Shown one piece after another: positions 23,657-32,807 of a DNA stretch of 64,000 nucleotides (its first letter is position 1; each line of letters starts with the position of its first letter). Under the pieces are notes generated by a model. It was not told the origin of the DNA, searched no databases, and was given only the letters and a program-made list of their open reading frames with translations. The position numbers and the translations under genes are program-made. The stretch is from Acidobacteria bacterium UBA2161 (lineage in GTDB: Bacteria; Acidobacteriota; Vicinamibacteria; Vicinamibacterales; UBA823): NCBI GenBank assembly GCA_002328835.1, contig DCWN01000042.1, positions 191,136-255,135 on the forward strand, written 5' to 3'.

Positions 23657-25777
23657 ATGAACGTGCCGTTCCGATTCGCCTCGTCTCTGGTCGCGTGCGG
23701 CGTGGCGGGCGCTCTGATTCTCGCCTGCCAGGCGCCGCCGCCGGTCGAGATAGACATCGATGCCGACGACATCGGCGGCATCGTCTCCAGCGCCAGCGGC
23801 CCCGAGGCCGGCGTCTGGGTGATCGCCGAGACCGACGACCTCGGCACGCGGTTTTCCCGCGTCGTCGTCACCGATGACCAGGGCCGATTCATCGTGCCGG
23901 ACCTTCCCGCGGCCGACTACGAACTCTGGGTTCGCGGCTATGGCCTCCTCGACTCGGCCAAGACCGAGGCGTCGCCGGGCGCGGTGGTCGACCTCGCCGC
24001 CGTGGCCGCGCCGGATCCGGCCTCGGCCGCGCACGCCTACCCCGCCGCCTACTGGTACTCGATGATGGCGTTGCCATCCGAGGACGAGCTGGCGGACGCC
24101 GAACTCGACGGCGGGATGAACGAGTACCTCACGTGGATGAAGAACATGGGCTGCGTCGGCTGCCATCAGCTCGGCCAGGAGTCGACGCGGACGATTCCCG
24201 CGGGCCTCGGCGAGTTCGCGACGTCCGAGGACGCCTGGCTGCGCCGGATCTCATCGGGGCAGGCTGGACGCCAGATGGCGGGGCAGGTGACCGGACGCCT
24301 GGGTGGCCTGCCGCTGAAGTACCTGGCCGACTGGACCGATCGCGTCGCCGACGGCGCCCTGCCCTCGACGCGTCCGGAGCGACCGGCCGGCGTCGAGCGG
24401 AACGTCGTGGCCACCATCAGGGACTGGGCCAGCCCGACCGTCTACATGCACGACCTGATTTCCACCGACCGGCGTGACCCGACCGTCAACGCCTACGGCC
24501 GGATCTTCGGTGCGCCCGAGCTGAGTACCGATGACTTCCCCATTCTCGATCCGCAGGCCAACACCGATACGAGCTTCCACGCACCCGTACGCGACGACGA
24601 CACCCCGACGACGGGGAGCGCGCCGGTCGTCGAGCCGTCGCCCTACTGGGACGACGAGCTGCTCTGGGACAGCCGGGCCAACGCACATAACCCGATGATG
24701 GACGGCGCCGGACGGGTCTGGTACACGTCGCGGATCCGCGGGCCGGGGAACCCCGACTTCTGCCTCGAAGGGTCGGAGCACCCGTCGGCCCGCGTCTTCC
24801 CACTGGAGCGATCGGGACGGCACCTCGCAATCTACGAGCCGGACAGCGGCGACTACACCTTCGTCGACACATGCTTCAGCACGCATCATCTGCAGTTCGC
24901 CGCGGATGCCAACGACACACTCTGGACGAGCGGCGGCGGGCAGGTGACCGGATGGCTCGACACGAAGATGTTCGACGAGACCGGCGACGCCGCAGCGTCG
25001 CAAGGGTGGACCCCGTTCATCCTCGACACCAACGGCAACGGCCGGCGTGACGCGTGGGTGGAGCCGGGTGAGCCGAACGACCCTGAACGCGACACTCGAA
25101 TCAGCGCTGGCTTCTACGCGGTCATGCCGAATCCGGCTGATGGTTCGATCTGGGGGTCGGTCGCGTTCCGCTACCCGGGCGCCATCCTGCGGCTGGACCC
25201 CGGCGACAACCCGTCGGAGACCGCGCTGGCGGAGATCTACACGCCGCCGCTGCCCGGCTTCGGCGTCCGCGGCGCGGACATCGACTCGAACGGCGTCGTC
25301 TGGGTGTCGCTCGGCAGCGGGCACCTCGGTGAGTTCGACCGGAGCAAGTGCGAAGGGTCGCTGAACGGTCCGGAGGCGACCGGCGACCACTGTCCGGAGG
25401 GCTGGACGCTGCACCGGCTGCCCGGCCCCGGCTTCGACGATCTCCCGGAGTTCAGCATCGAATCGAGCTATTACACCTGGGTCGACCAGCACAACACGTC
25501 CGGCCTTGGCACCGACGTGCCGATCGCCACCGGGAACCTCTTCGACGGCGTGCATGCGCTCGTCGACGGTGAGTTCGTAACGCTCCGCGTGCCGTATCCG
25601 TTGGGCTTCTACAGCAAGGGCTTCGACGGCCGCATCGACGACCCGGATGCCGGCTGGAAGGGTCGCGGACTCTGGGTCTCGGAGGGTGACCGGACGCCGT
25701 GGCTGATGGAAGGCGGCACCGCGAACCGCCCGCTCGTCGTCCACTTCCAGGTGCGGCCGGATCCGTTGGCCAAGTAA
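23657..25777 (+). CDS. Multidomain lipoprotein: carboxypeptidase-regulatory-like domain, heme c and beta-propeller
   Basis: 706 residues. ATG 23657 follows AAGGAGAG. The leader ends ALILAC (C24), a plausible lipobox. A carboxypeptidase-regulatory-like beta domain follows (about 38-115, DDQGRFIVPDLPAADYELWVRGYG), then CVGCH at 166-170. A large propeller-like region runs from about residue 320 with Vgb/NHL-type strands (PMMDGAGRVWYTSRI, GADIDSNGVVWVSLGSGHLGEF). This type of protein is found in environmental bacteria without a known role. Domain content suggests cell-surface redox function. It is divergent from the VWA gene. Confidence 0.8.
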   Translation: MNVPFRFASSLVACGVAGALILACQAPPPVEIDIDADDIGGIVSSASGPEAGVWVIAETDDLGTRFSRVVVTDDQGRFIVPDLPAADYELWVRGYGLLDSAKTEASPGAVVDLAAVAAPDPASAAHAYPAAYWYSMMALPSEDELADAELDGGMNEYLTWMKNMGCVGCHQLGQESTRTIPAGLGEFATSEDAWLRRISSGQAGRQMAGQVTGRLGGLPLKYLADWTDRVADGALPSTRPERPAGVERNVVATIRDWASPTVYMHDLISTDRRDPTVNAYGRIFGAPELSTDDFPILDPQANTDTSFHAPVRDDDTPTTGSAPVVEPSPYWDDELLWDSRANAHNPMMDGAGRVWYTSRIRGPGNPDFCLEGSEHPSARVFPLERSGRHLAIYEPDSGDYTFVDTCFSTHHLQFAADANDTLWTSGGGQVTGWLDTKMFDETGDAAASQGWTPFILDTNGNGRRDAWVEPGEPNDPERDTRISAGFYAVMPNPADGSIWGSVAFRYPGAILRLDPGDNPSETALAEIYTPPLPGFGVRGADIDSNGVVWVSLGSGHLGEFDRSKCEGSLNGPEATGDHCPEGWTLHRLPGPGFDDLPEFSIESSYYTWVDQHNTSGLGTDVPIATGNLFDGVHALVDGEFVTLRVPYPLGFYSKGFDGRIDDPDAGWKGRGLWVSEGDRTPWLMEGGTANRPLVVHFQVRPDPLAK

Positions 25778-25798
25778 GACGGCGTGGCCGCGGCGGCC

Positions 25799-26746
25799 TT
25801 ACGGATAGACGAAGACCTCGCCCCGCAAGCCGAGGCTGATCCAGCGGAGGCGATCTTCGAACCTGACCCGCGACGGGATCTCGAAGGCCGACTCGTGGAA
25901 TGGCGAGACGTCTCGGTTCTGGAGGTACATCGCGACGCTCAGCCGCGGCCCGGCCCCTTCCTCGCCACCCAGAGACCCCCAGTGGACCAGATGCGTCGTC
26001 CAGGCCATGACCGAGCCCGCCGCGGCTGGACAGGCGCGCACGTGCTGCAGCGCCGACCGTGACGGCTCGACGGCGCGCGCGTCGGTCCGATACGCCGGAT
26101 CGCGGTCGGCCGGCAGCAGGTAGATGCACGAACGGTCGAGCGTGGCGTCCGTCAGCGGAATCCAGACGTTGAGGATCGAGGGGCCGACTCCCGCCACGAC
26201 CTGCGGGTCGGGCCCCAGGGAATCCCGGTGCGGGGGTGAGGGCCCGAACAGCGATCGCTTGTAGCGTCCCCGGTCGCCCGACTCGGCGTAGAAGGCCGAC
26301 AGGCCGTCCGGCACCATCAGATAGTCGTCTCCCAGCAGCGGCGAGAGCAGGGCCTGCAGCCCGTCGAATATCTGGAAGAACTCGTCGTACACCGCCACGA
26401 AGAACGGTGGATACCCCGCCTCCACGACCCGCTCGATCCCGCGGCGCAGGCGGGCGACCGCCGCCGCCGGGACGATCGGGCCGATCAGCGAATAGCCCTC
26501 GTCCCGTACCCGACCGGTGAACCGGCTCGCGTCGGCGGCGGAGACGGCATGCGGCGCCAGACGGTCGGCAAACGGCTCGTCGGAGATCGTCAGATCCGGG
26601 TTCAACTCTCGCCAGTGGTCGAGAGCCTCGAGGCGTCCGGTCGCCCGCGCCTCGTCCAGGAATCGACGACACCGATCCACGAAGCGGTGGGATCGGATCC
26701 ATTCGAAGCCGACCTCGACCTGCTCATCGTCCGATCGGACTGCCAT
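25799..26746 (-). CDS. Phytanoyl-CoA dioxygenase (PhyH) family protein
   Basis: 315 residues with no signal peptide, so cytoplasmic. PhyH features: DEGYSLIGPIVPAAAVARLR early, the iron-binding H-x-D in PPHRDS, a distal His in TTHLVHWGS and an Arg for 2-oxoglutarate in PRLSVAMYL. Such Fe(II)/2-oxoglutarate oxygenases hydroxylate varied small molecules. ATG 26746 begins MAVRSDDEQV. The reading frame extends much further upstream, but that part is antisense to the GH172-type gene. Divergent from that gene across 66 bp. Substrate unknown. Confidence 0.8.
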   Translation of the reverse strand: MAVRSDDEQVEVGFEWIRSHRFVDRCRRFLDEARATGRLEALDHWRELNPDLTISDEPFADRLAPHAVSAADASRFTGRVRDEGYSLIGPIVPAAAVARLRRGIERVVEAGYPPFFVAVYDEFFQIFDGLQALLSPLLGDDYLMVPDGLSAFYAESGDRGRYKRSLFGPSPPHRDSLGPDPQVVAGVGPSILNVWIPLTDATLDRSCIYLLPADRDPAYRTDARAVEPSRSALQHVRACPAAAGSVMAWTTHLVHWGSLGGEEGAGPRLSVAMYLQNRDVSPFHESAFEIPSRVRFEDRLRWISLGLRGEVFVYP

Positions 26747-26812
26747 ACCCCGCGATTGTAAGGCTTCCCGAGTTTGCACCCATAATCCGGGCCACACCGC
26801 GACCCGACGCCG

Positions 26813-28828
26813 ATGCTGACCGACCGAGTGCCACCGATCGCTCCCGCCGCGTGGCTTGGCGCCGTGCTCCTGCTGGCGGGATCCGTCTCGCCTCACGTCG
26901 TCGAGGCTCAGGCTCCGCGCCCCGGCCTCGACACGCTCGCGCGGTTCGAGCGCTACCCGCTGCTCGTGCCCGACGCCCAGGCACACTACCTGTCCAGCCA
27001 CGACCGCACCGGCGGGAATGACGACGGATTCGACGGGACCTACTCCGCCCTCTACGTCGACGCGCGCGGGGAGCACGTCATCTTCGACGTGAAGGGACCC
27101 GGATCGCTCTACACTCTCTGGTTCACCAGCCGCGAGAGCGGCTTCGCGCCGCTCGGATGGGGCCGGATCAGATTTTATTTCGACGACGAACCGGAGCCGC
27201 GGCTCGACATCGACGCCGACGAACTGTTCGGCGCCCAGCGACCCCCGTTCGTTCCGCCGTTCGTCTTCGACCGGTTCACCAGTTCGGGTGGCCACGTCAG
27301 CCACCTGCCGTTCCCCTTCCAGCAGCGTCTGAAGATCACGACGGAGAACCGCGTCGGGTTCTATAACGCCTACTACCACACCTATGCTCCGACTCGCCGG
27401 GTCGATAGCTGGACCGGGGACGAAGACGCGAGCCGGGTCGTCCGGATCTGGAACGCACCCGGCCAGAACCCCAACAGCGAGACCGAGGCGGAGGTCCTCT
27501 CCGGCTCGGTCAACCTGTCGGCACCGGCGATGCCAGACGGCGAGATGGCACCGACAGTCGTAGAGGTCTTCGACTGGCGCGGCGCCGGCACCGTTACCGC
27601 GCTCAGGTTCAACCCGCTCGCGCCGCTCACGCGCTACCAGCTCAACCACCTCTTCCTTCGCATCTCGTGGGACGGCGAGGCGACGCCCTCGGTCGACGTG
27701 CCGCTCGGAAGCTTCTTCGGCTCGGGTCTCGGCGAGGCCGCGGTTCGGGCCGTGCCGCTCGGCATGCACCCGAACGGCGCGTACTACTGCTACCTGCCGA
27801 TGCCCTTCTGGGAGCGCGCCAGGGTCGAACTCGTCAACACCAACCCCGATCCGATGCCACCGATCTGGTGGGAGGTGCGCCTGGCGACCGGTGCCGAGGC
27901 GAACTATTCTCAGGAGACCAGCGGATACTTCAAGGCGCGCTATCGCCGGGAGTGGCCGACGACGGAGGGCGCGGACTACGGCATCCTCGACACACGGGGG
28001 CGGGGCGTCTACGTCGGCCAGGTGATGACCGTCGAGCCGATCCGGCCCGAAGTGAAGCGCTGGTGGGAGGGCGACCTGCGCATCTACGTCGACGGCCGCC
28101 GCCAGCCCGCCTTCCATGGCACCGGCCACGAGGACGAGTACCTCGGCGGGTGGTCGAACGAGTGGCTGATGAACCCGTACTCGCTGCCGATGCACGGCCA
28201 GCCGGCGACGCGCGACCTCACCCAGGTCGACTTTCAGTGGAGTGCCGCGACGACGGTCTACCGCTTCTTCCCCGGCGGCGTGCCCTACCAGTCGGCGCTG
28301 AGGGTGTCGACCGAGCACGGCACCGAGAATTCGGCTGCTGCCATGTACCCGAGCGTCGCCTACTACTACGAGCACCCGACGCCGATGCGGCAGGTCGACG
28401 CGCTCGACGTCGGCGACCCCCGGGACGAGGCCGCGCACGACTACCGCGCGGTGCCCGCCACGTCGGTCGAGCGGAGCGTAGCGCAGTTCGAGGGTGTCGA
28501 TGACGCGGTCGACGTCGCGGAGAACGGGCGGGCGGTGACCGAGACGTCACGCTATTCCCTACGCGCGCCTGACGAGGGCACGACCTCCAGCCTACGCTTG
28601 CGACGGCTGTACGACCAGGCGGCCATTCAGGAGGCCGAGGTCTGGGTAAACGGCGCGCGCGCGGGCATCTGGTACTCGCCGGCCACCAACGCGAGCAAGC
28701 GCTGGGCCGAAGCCGACTTCATCATCCCGCTCGACCTCCTCAACGGCCGGCCGGTCGTCGACATCGAGATCCGGGTCGTGACCGGCCCCTGGAGCGAGTA
28801 CCGGTACGAGCTTTGGGCCATCCCCTGA
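26813..28828 (+). CDS. Exported DUF2961 / GH172-family protein
   Basis: 671 residues with a signal peptide (cut near residue 33). The DUF2961 fold is recognisable: LPVPDAQAHYLSSHDRTGGNDD-like opening, VIFDVKGPGSLYTLWFTS, VDVPLGSFFGSG, GAYYCYLPMPFWERARVELVN, FKARYRREWPT and WEGDLRIYVDG. DUF2961 proteins form glycoside hydrolase family 172, which includes alpha-fructofuranosidase/difructose anhydride and arabinofuranosidase activities. An additional C-terminal domain (about 540-671) is beta-rich. A CATAATC box lies at 26781-26786. Family call firm; sugar specificity open. Confidence 0.84.
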   Translation: MLTDRVPPIAPAAWLGAVLLLAGSVSPHVVEAQAPRPGLDTLARFERYPLLVPDAQAHYLSSHDRTGGNDDGFDGTYSALYVDARGEHVIFDVKGPGSLYTLWFTSRESGFAPLGWGRIRFYFDDEPEPRLDIDADELFGAQRPPFVPPFVFDRFTSSGGHVSHLPFPFQQRLKITTENRVGFYNAYYHTYAPTRRVDSWTGDEDASRVVRIWNAPGQNPNSETEAEVLSGSVNLSAPAMPDGEMAPTVVEVFDWRGAGTVTALRFNPLAPLTRYQLNHLFLRISWDGEATPSVDVPLGSFFGSGLGEAAVRAVPLGMHPNGAYYCYLPMPFWERARVELVNTNPDPMPPIWWEVRLATGAEANYSQETSGYFKARYRREWPTTEGADYGILDTRGRGVYVGQVMTVEPIRPEVKRWWEGDLRIYVDGRRQPAFHGTGHEDEYLGGWSNEWLMNPYSLPMHGQPATRDLTQVDFQWSAATTVYRFFPGGVPYQSALRVSTEHGTENSAAAMYPSVAYYYEHPTPMRQVDALDVGDPRDEAAHDYRAVPATSVERSVAQFEGVDDAVDVAENGRAVTETSRYSLRAPDEGTTSSLRLRRLYDQAAIQEAEVWVNGARAGIWYSPATNASKRWAEADFIIPLDLLNGRPVVDIEIRVVTGPWSEYRYELWAIP

Positions 28829-28829
28829 C

Positions 28830-28835
28830 TATAAT
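28830..28835 (+). promoter_or_regulatory. TATAAT -10 box giving a near-leaderless kinase mRNA
   Basis: A perfect TATAAT starts exactly 20 nt before ATG 28850, only 2 nt after the GH172-type stop codon. Transcription would start about 8 nt before the ATG, leaving no room for a Shine-Dalgarno sequence. No clear -35 box. Confidence 0.55.
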
Positions 28836-28849
28836 CAAGCCGTCCCTCG

Positions 28850-29626
28850 ATGCACCTCGAAGCCGGTACGTTGCTCGGCGTGTACCAGGTCACGGCCAAG
28901 GTCGGCGCGGGCGGAATGGGCGAGGTCTACAAAGCCCGTGACACCCAGCTCGACCGCGACGTTGCGCTGAAGATCTTGCCGGAGGCGTGCGTCTCCGACC
29001 CGGAACGACTGGTCCGCTTCCGGCGCGAGGCGAAGGTCCTGGCCTCGCTCAACCACCCGAACATCGCGGCGATCTACGGCCTGGAGGAGTCTGGGGACTC
29101 ACCCGCCCTGGTCCTGGAGTACGTCGAGGGCCCGACGCTGCAGGACCGGATCGAGCAGGCCCCGATGCCGCTCGACGAGGCCCTGCCGATCGCGCGCCAG
29201 ATCGCCGAAGCGCTCGACGCCGCGCACGAGCAGGGAATCATCCACCGCGATCTCAAACCTGCCAACGTGAAGGTGAGAGCCGCTGGCACGGTGAAGGTAC
29301 TCGATTTCGGCCTCGCCAAGGCGCTCGCCGGCGACGCTGAGCGCGTCGCGGGGGACGCCGACTCGCCCACGGTCACGGCGGCAACGCGGGCTGGAGCAAT
29401 CCTCGGGACCGCGGCCTACATGAGTCCGGAGCAGGCTCGCGGGGAGGTGCTGGACAAGCGCGTCGACATCTGGGCCTTCGGCGTCGTGCTGTTCGAAATG
29501 CTCACCGGACACCGGCCGTTCGAGGGCGGGACGATGTCCGACGCGCTGGCCGCCACCCAGACTCAGGAACCCGAGTGGGACGACGTTCCCGTGGAGCTTC
29601 GTCCGCTCCTCAAACGACCAGCGTGA
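28850..29626 (+). CDS. Truncated Hanks-type Ser/Thr protein kinase
   Basis: 258 residues. Kinase subdomains are intact up to about residue 230: Gly loop GAGGMGEVYKA, VALKI lysine, HRDLKPANVK catalytic loop, DFG, the SPE motif in TAAYMSPEQARG and DIWAFGVVLFEMLTGHRPF. The protein then stops at RPLLKRPA, where relatives continue with the conserved Arg of subdomain XI, a membrane helix and usually a C-terminal propeller or TPR region. No downstream frame restores this. Acidobacterial genomes carry many such kinases. The fragment may be inactive or weakly active. The following 350 bp are non-coding. Confidence 0.8.
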   Translation: MHLEAGTLLGVYQVTAKVGAGGMGEVYKARDTQLDRDVALKILPEACVSDPERLVRFRREAKVLASLNHPNIAAIYGLEESGDSPALVLEYVEGPTLQDRIEQAPMPLDEALPIARQIAEALDAAHEQGIIHRDLKPANVKVRAAGTVKVLDFGLAKALAGDAERVAGDADSPTVTAATRAGAILGTAAYMSPEQARGEVLDKRVDIWAFGVVLFEMLTGHRPFEGGTMSDALAATQTQEPEWDDVPVELRPLLKRPA

Positions 29627-29978
29627 AACCGGCTTCCGAGCGATTCAACAGACCGCCTCCATCACTTCGCTTGTAGCACAATGCATGCCACGCGTTCGAC
29701 GCTCCCCGCCGTCCGTTCAACCAAGGCAAAGTTCCTGACCAGAAAGCACTTAACGAGAATCACCCCCGAACTCTTGGGCCCCAACTTTCTGGTGTCACGA
29801 TAGGACACCCGATTACATTTCTCGTATCCTCAACCCCGGAATACACAGCCTGGCGAAGTCGATTCTCGGCGTTCCCGAAGGCAAAGGCCAGCACACCTTA
29901 TCCCTCCTATCGGCACCTGGGGGCCGCAGTCGGAGCGCTGGGACATCAGCGACCGATTCACGTAGAGTGGGCTCCACC
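29627..29978. other. Gene-free gap after the truncated kinase
   Basis: About 350 bp without a supported gene, AT-richer than its surroundings. It holds a small inverted repeat, GGTGTC/GACACC with a 7-nt spacer (29791-29809), which might be an operator for the permease gene. No remainder of the kinase gene could be recognised in any frame. It is probably partly a deletion scar and partly the upstream region of the lactate permease. Confidence 0.5.
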
Positions 29979-31610
29979 ATGTGGGAACAAGACTACGTCC
30001 CGATCGCCGGCAGCCTGGGCTACTCCACCCTGGTGGCGGCGATCCCGCTCGTCATCCTCTTCTATATGCTCGGCGTTCTGCGGAAACCGAGCTGGGTTGC
30101 AGGGTTGAGCGCGCTGGGCGTCTCGCTGGTCCTCGCGGTCGGCGTCTACGGCATGCCTGTGCCGCAGGCCGGCGCCTCGATGGTCTACGGCGCGGCGTTC
30201 GGCCTCTTCCCCATCGGCTGGATCGTCATCGCGTCCCTGATCCTCTATCGCGTGACGCTGGACACGGGGAAGTTCGAAATCATCAAGGACTCGATCGGCG
30301 CCCTGAGCAATGACCGGCGGCTGCAGGCCGTCCTCATCGGCTTCGCCTTCGGCGCGTTCATCGAAGGCGCCGCCGGCTTCGGCACGCCGGTGGCGGTCGC
30401 CGCCGCGATGCTCACCGGGCTGGGGTTCTCGCCGTTCTACGCGGCGTTCATCTGTCTGGTGGCCAACACGCCACCGGTCGCCTTCGGCTCGCTCGGCATC
30501 CCGGTCGTCACGCTGGCCGGGATCACCGGCCTGCCGATGGATGCGCTGAGTTCGATGACCGGCCGGTTGTGCGCGCTGATCGCCATCGTCATCCCCGCCT
30601 ACATGGTCGTCATCATGTCTGGATTCAGCCGCGCGCTGGAGGTCCTGCCGCCGGTCGCCACCTGCGCCGTGACCTTCGCCGCGGTGCTCTTCGGCGTCAC
30701 GAACACGCTCGGCCCGGAGGTCGCCGTCATCCTCGCGTCGATCGCCGCCATGGTCGCGATGGTCCTGGTGATGAAGGCCTGGCAGCCGAGCCGAATCTTC
30801 CGGCTCGAGGGCGACGTCGAGGCCACATCGGTCGCCCGCGCGCATACGACGGGTGAACTCGTCTCGGCCTGGAGTCCCTACATCCTCCTGGTCATCTTCG
30901 TCCTTGCGTGGCGCTACCCGCCGATCACGGCTGGGCTGAACGCCCTGGGCACGATGATCCCGGTGCCGGGGCTCCACGAAACGATCCTCCGCGTGCCGCC
31001 GCTGACCCCGGAACCATCACCCTACGCGGCGATCTACAACTTCCAGTGGCTCTCGGCGGCCGGGACCTCGTGCTTCCTCTCGGCGTTCGCCGCGTCGCTG
31101 CTGCTCGGCCTCTCGCCGACCCGGTTCGCCGGCATCGTCGGGTCGGTCTTGAAGCAGCTCGCGTTTCCGCTGCTGACCATCGCGTCGGTCCTGGCCGTGG
31201 CATTCGTGATGAATTACGCGGGGATGACCTCGACCCTGGGCCTGGCGTTCGCGGCCACCGGCTCGCTGTTTCCCTTCTTCAGCGCGATGCTCGGTTGGAC
31301 CGGTGTCTTCTTGACCGGCAGCGACACGGCGTCGAACGCGCTGTTCGGCAACTTGCAGGTCGTGACGGCCAACGCGCTGGGCCTGAATCCGATCCTGACG
31401 GCGTCGACGAACGCCGCCACGGGCGTCATGGGGAAGATGATCTCGCTGCAGAGCATCGCCGTCGCCGTCGCGGCGACCGGCATGGCGGTATCCGAGGAGG
31501 GGCGCCTCTTCCGGATCGCCCTGAAGCACAGCCTCATCCTGGCGCTGTTCATGGCGATCGTCACGCTGATCTTCGCCTACGTCGTCCCGCAGTTCGTGCC
31601 GTCGGTCTGA
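29979..31610 (+). CDS. L-lactate permease family transporter (LctP/LldP)
   Basis: 543 residues with about 13 hydrophobic segments. LctP landmarks: GAFIEGAAGFGTPVAVAAAML, the PPVAFGSLGIPV motif, AFVMNYAGMTSTLG, TGVFLTGSDTASNALFG and the late NAATGVMGKMISLQS. It is an inner-membrane symporter for lactate or glycolate with protons. ATG 29979 is preferred over GTG 29967. The following alpha/beta hydrolase starts 16 nt after the stop and may be co-transcribed. No lactate dehydrogenase gene is adjacent. Confidence 0.9.
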   Translation: MWEQDYVPIAGSLGYSTLVAAIPLVILFYMLGVLRKPSWVAGLSALGVSLVLAVGVYGMPVPQAGASMVYGAAFGLFPIGWIVIASLILYRVTLDTGKFEIIKDSIGALSNDRRLQAVLIGFAFGAFIEGAAGFGTPVAVAAAMLTGLGFSPFYAAFICLVANTPPVAFGSLGIPVVTLAGITGLPMDALSSMTGRLCALIAIVIPAYMVVIMSGFSRALEVLPPVATCAVTFAAVLFGVTNTLGPEVAVILASIAAMVAMVLVMKAWQPSRIFRLEGDVEATSVARAHTTGELVSAWSPYILLVIFVLAWRYPPITAGLNALGTMIPVPGLHETILRVPPLTPEPSPYAAIYNFQWLSAAGTSCFLSAFAASLLLGLSPTRFAGIVGSVLKQLAFPLLTIASVLAVAFVMNYAGMTSTLGLAFAATGSLFPFFSAMLGWTGVFLTGSDTASNALFGNLQVVTANALGLNPILTASTNAATGVMGKMISLQSIAVAVAATGMAVSEEGRLFRIALKHSLILALFMAIVTLIFAYVVPQFVPSV

Positions 31611-31626
31611 TGCGTCCACCGAAGCC

Positions 31627-32706
31627 ATGACCCGAACAGCCATTGTCCTGACACTCGCACTCGTGGCGGCCCCCGTCGCAGTCGCGACCGCCCAGACAGG
31701 GCCGGTTCCGAGGGCCCTCGGGACGGTCGAGGTCACTGCCGGACCGACCCCGTGCGACGGCCAGACCTGCTACGACCTCATCGTCACCTGCCCGGAGGTC
31801 AGTGCGCCCGCGCGCGCCCGGCTCAAGGTTGGCGGTAGGGCCGAGCGCGGGTCCATTCTCTTCATGACCGGCGGCCTCGGCATCGGCCTCTACGAGACCG
31901 GCCAGGGACTCGCCACGCCTCCGGCCAACGGATCAGAGCCGGAAGCAGGTCGAATCGTGCGGGAGACCCGTGATGCCGGCTTCCGGAGCATCCAGCTCCA
32001 GTGGATCGACAGCTGGCTGATCGCCGCCCCGGGTGCGGTCGAGGGGCACGCCCGGCTGGCATGCAGGTCGGCGACCGTCGCCCGATGGATCGCCGACGAA
32101 CTATCTCCCGGGGCGGGCTCGCGAACCTTCTGCGCCACGGGTCACTCGGCCGGTGGCGCGCAGACGAGCTACATGCTGAGCCACTACGGCCTCGACGACC
32201 TGCTGTCGGCCGCCGTGATCACCGGCGGCCCGCCGTTCGGCCGGCTCGACCGGGCGTGTTCGAGCGACCCCGAGGACCAACCATTTGCAGGCTCGGTCTG
32301 GGGCCGCAACGTGATGGACGCGGGCTTCGGCGGGCGCGCGGGCACCTTCGCGGGTGGCACCCTGGCCGGCGGGTGGGACGCGCCCGGATCGGGCCCGTGC
32401 GCGACGAGCGATCTCGAGAGTCGCGAGATGTTTCGGCAGGCCTCGGTCGCGTCTGGCGACGGCGACTACACCCACCCGACGACGTCGATCGCGTTCGTCA
32501 TCGAGGGGATCGTCGGAATGGAGGTCGCGCACGCCGCCGACTACCGCGACCTGCTCCGACGGGAGGGCACGTCGCGGGTCAGCCACGACGTCGTGCCGGG
32601 CGTCGAGCACGAAGGCGTCAACGGGCTGTACAACGACCGCGACGGCACCGATCTCATCCGCGACCTGCTGATCGCCGAGTGCCGGCGACATCCGGCAGGT
32701 CGATGA
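31627..32706 (+). CDS. Exported alpha/beta hydrolase
   Basis: 359 residues with a Sec signal (cut after VATAQ). The nucleophile elbow is GHSAGG near residue 175. A late His in PGVEHEGVN is a candidate for the triad. Six cysteines suggest disulfides, consistent with export. It lies 16 nt downstream of the lactate permease. It may be an esterase, but nothing identifies the substrate. Confidence 0.72.
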   Translation: MTRTAIVLTLALVAAPVAVATAQTGPVPRALGTVEVTAGPTPCDGQTCYDLIVTCPEVSAPARARLKVGGRAERGSILFMTGGLGIGLYETGQGLATPPANGSEPEAGRIVRETRDAGFRSIQLQWIDSWLIAAPGAVEGHARLACRSATVARWIADELSPGAGSRTFCATGHSAGGAQTSYMLSHYGLDDLLSAAVITGGPPFGRLDRACSSDPEDQPFAGSVWGRNVMDAGFGGRAGTFAGGTLAGGWDAPGSGPCATSDLESREMFRQASVASGDGDYTHPTTSIAFVIEGIVGMEVAHAADYRDLLRREGTSRVSHDVVPGVEHEGVNGLYNDRDGTDLIRDLLIAECRRHPAGR

Positions 32707-32791
32707 GTCTGGACTAGGCCTTCACGGCACGACGCGCGCTGGAGATACCCGTCGTCGCTACGGAATCAGCCCCGATCGACATGGGCTCGGC

Positions 32792-32797
32792 TATAAT
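32792..32797 (+). promoter_or_regulatory. TATAAT -10 box, leaderless start of the sugar dehydrogenase
   Basis: A perfect TATAAT lies 16 nt before ATG 32808. The predicted transcription start falls within about 4 nt of the ATG. It also argues against the upstream in-frame ATG at 32781, which would lie before the promoter. Confidence 0.55.
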
Positions 32798-32807
32798 TCG
32801 GCACCTC

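Noticed and set aside
26747..28438. Long minus-strand reading frame upstream of the PhyH gene
   Set aside because: It is antisense to the GH172-type gene and is biased in residues (R, V, G, H-rich); PhyH homology starts at 26746.
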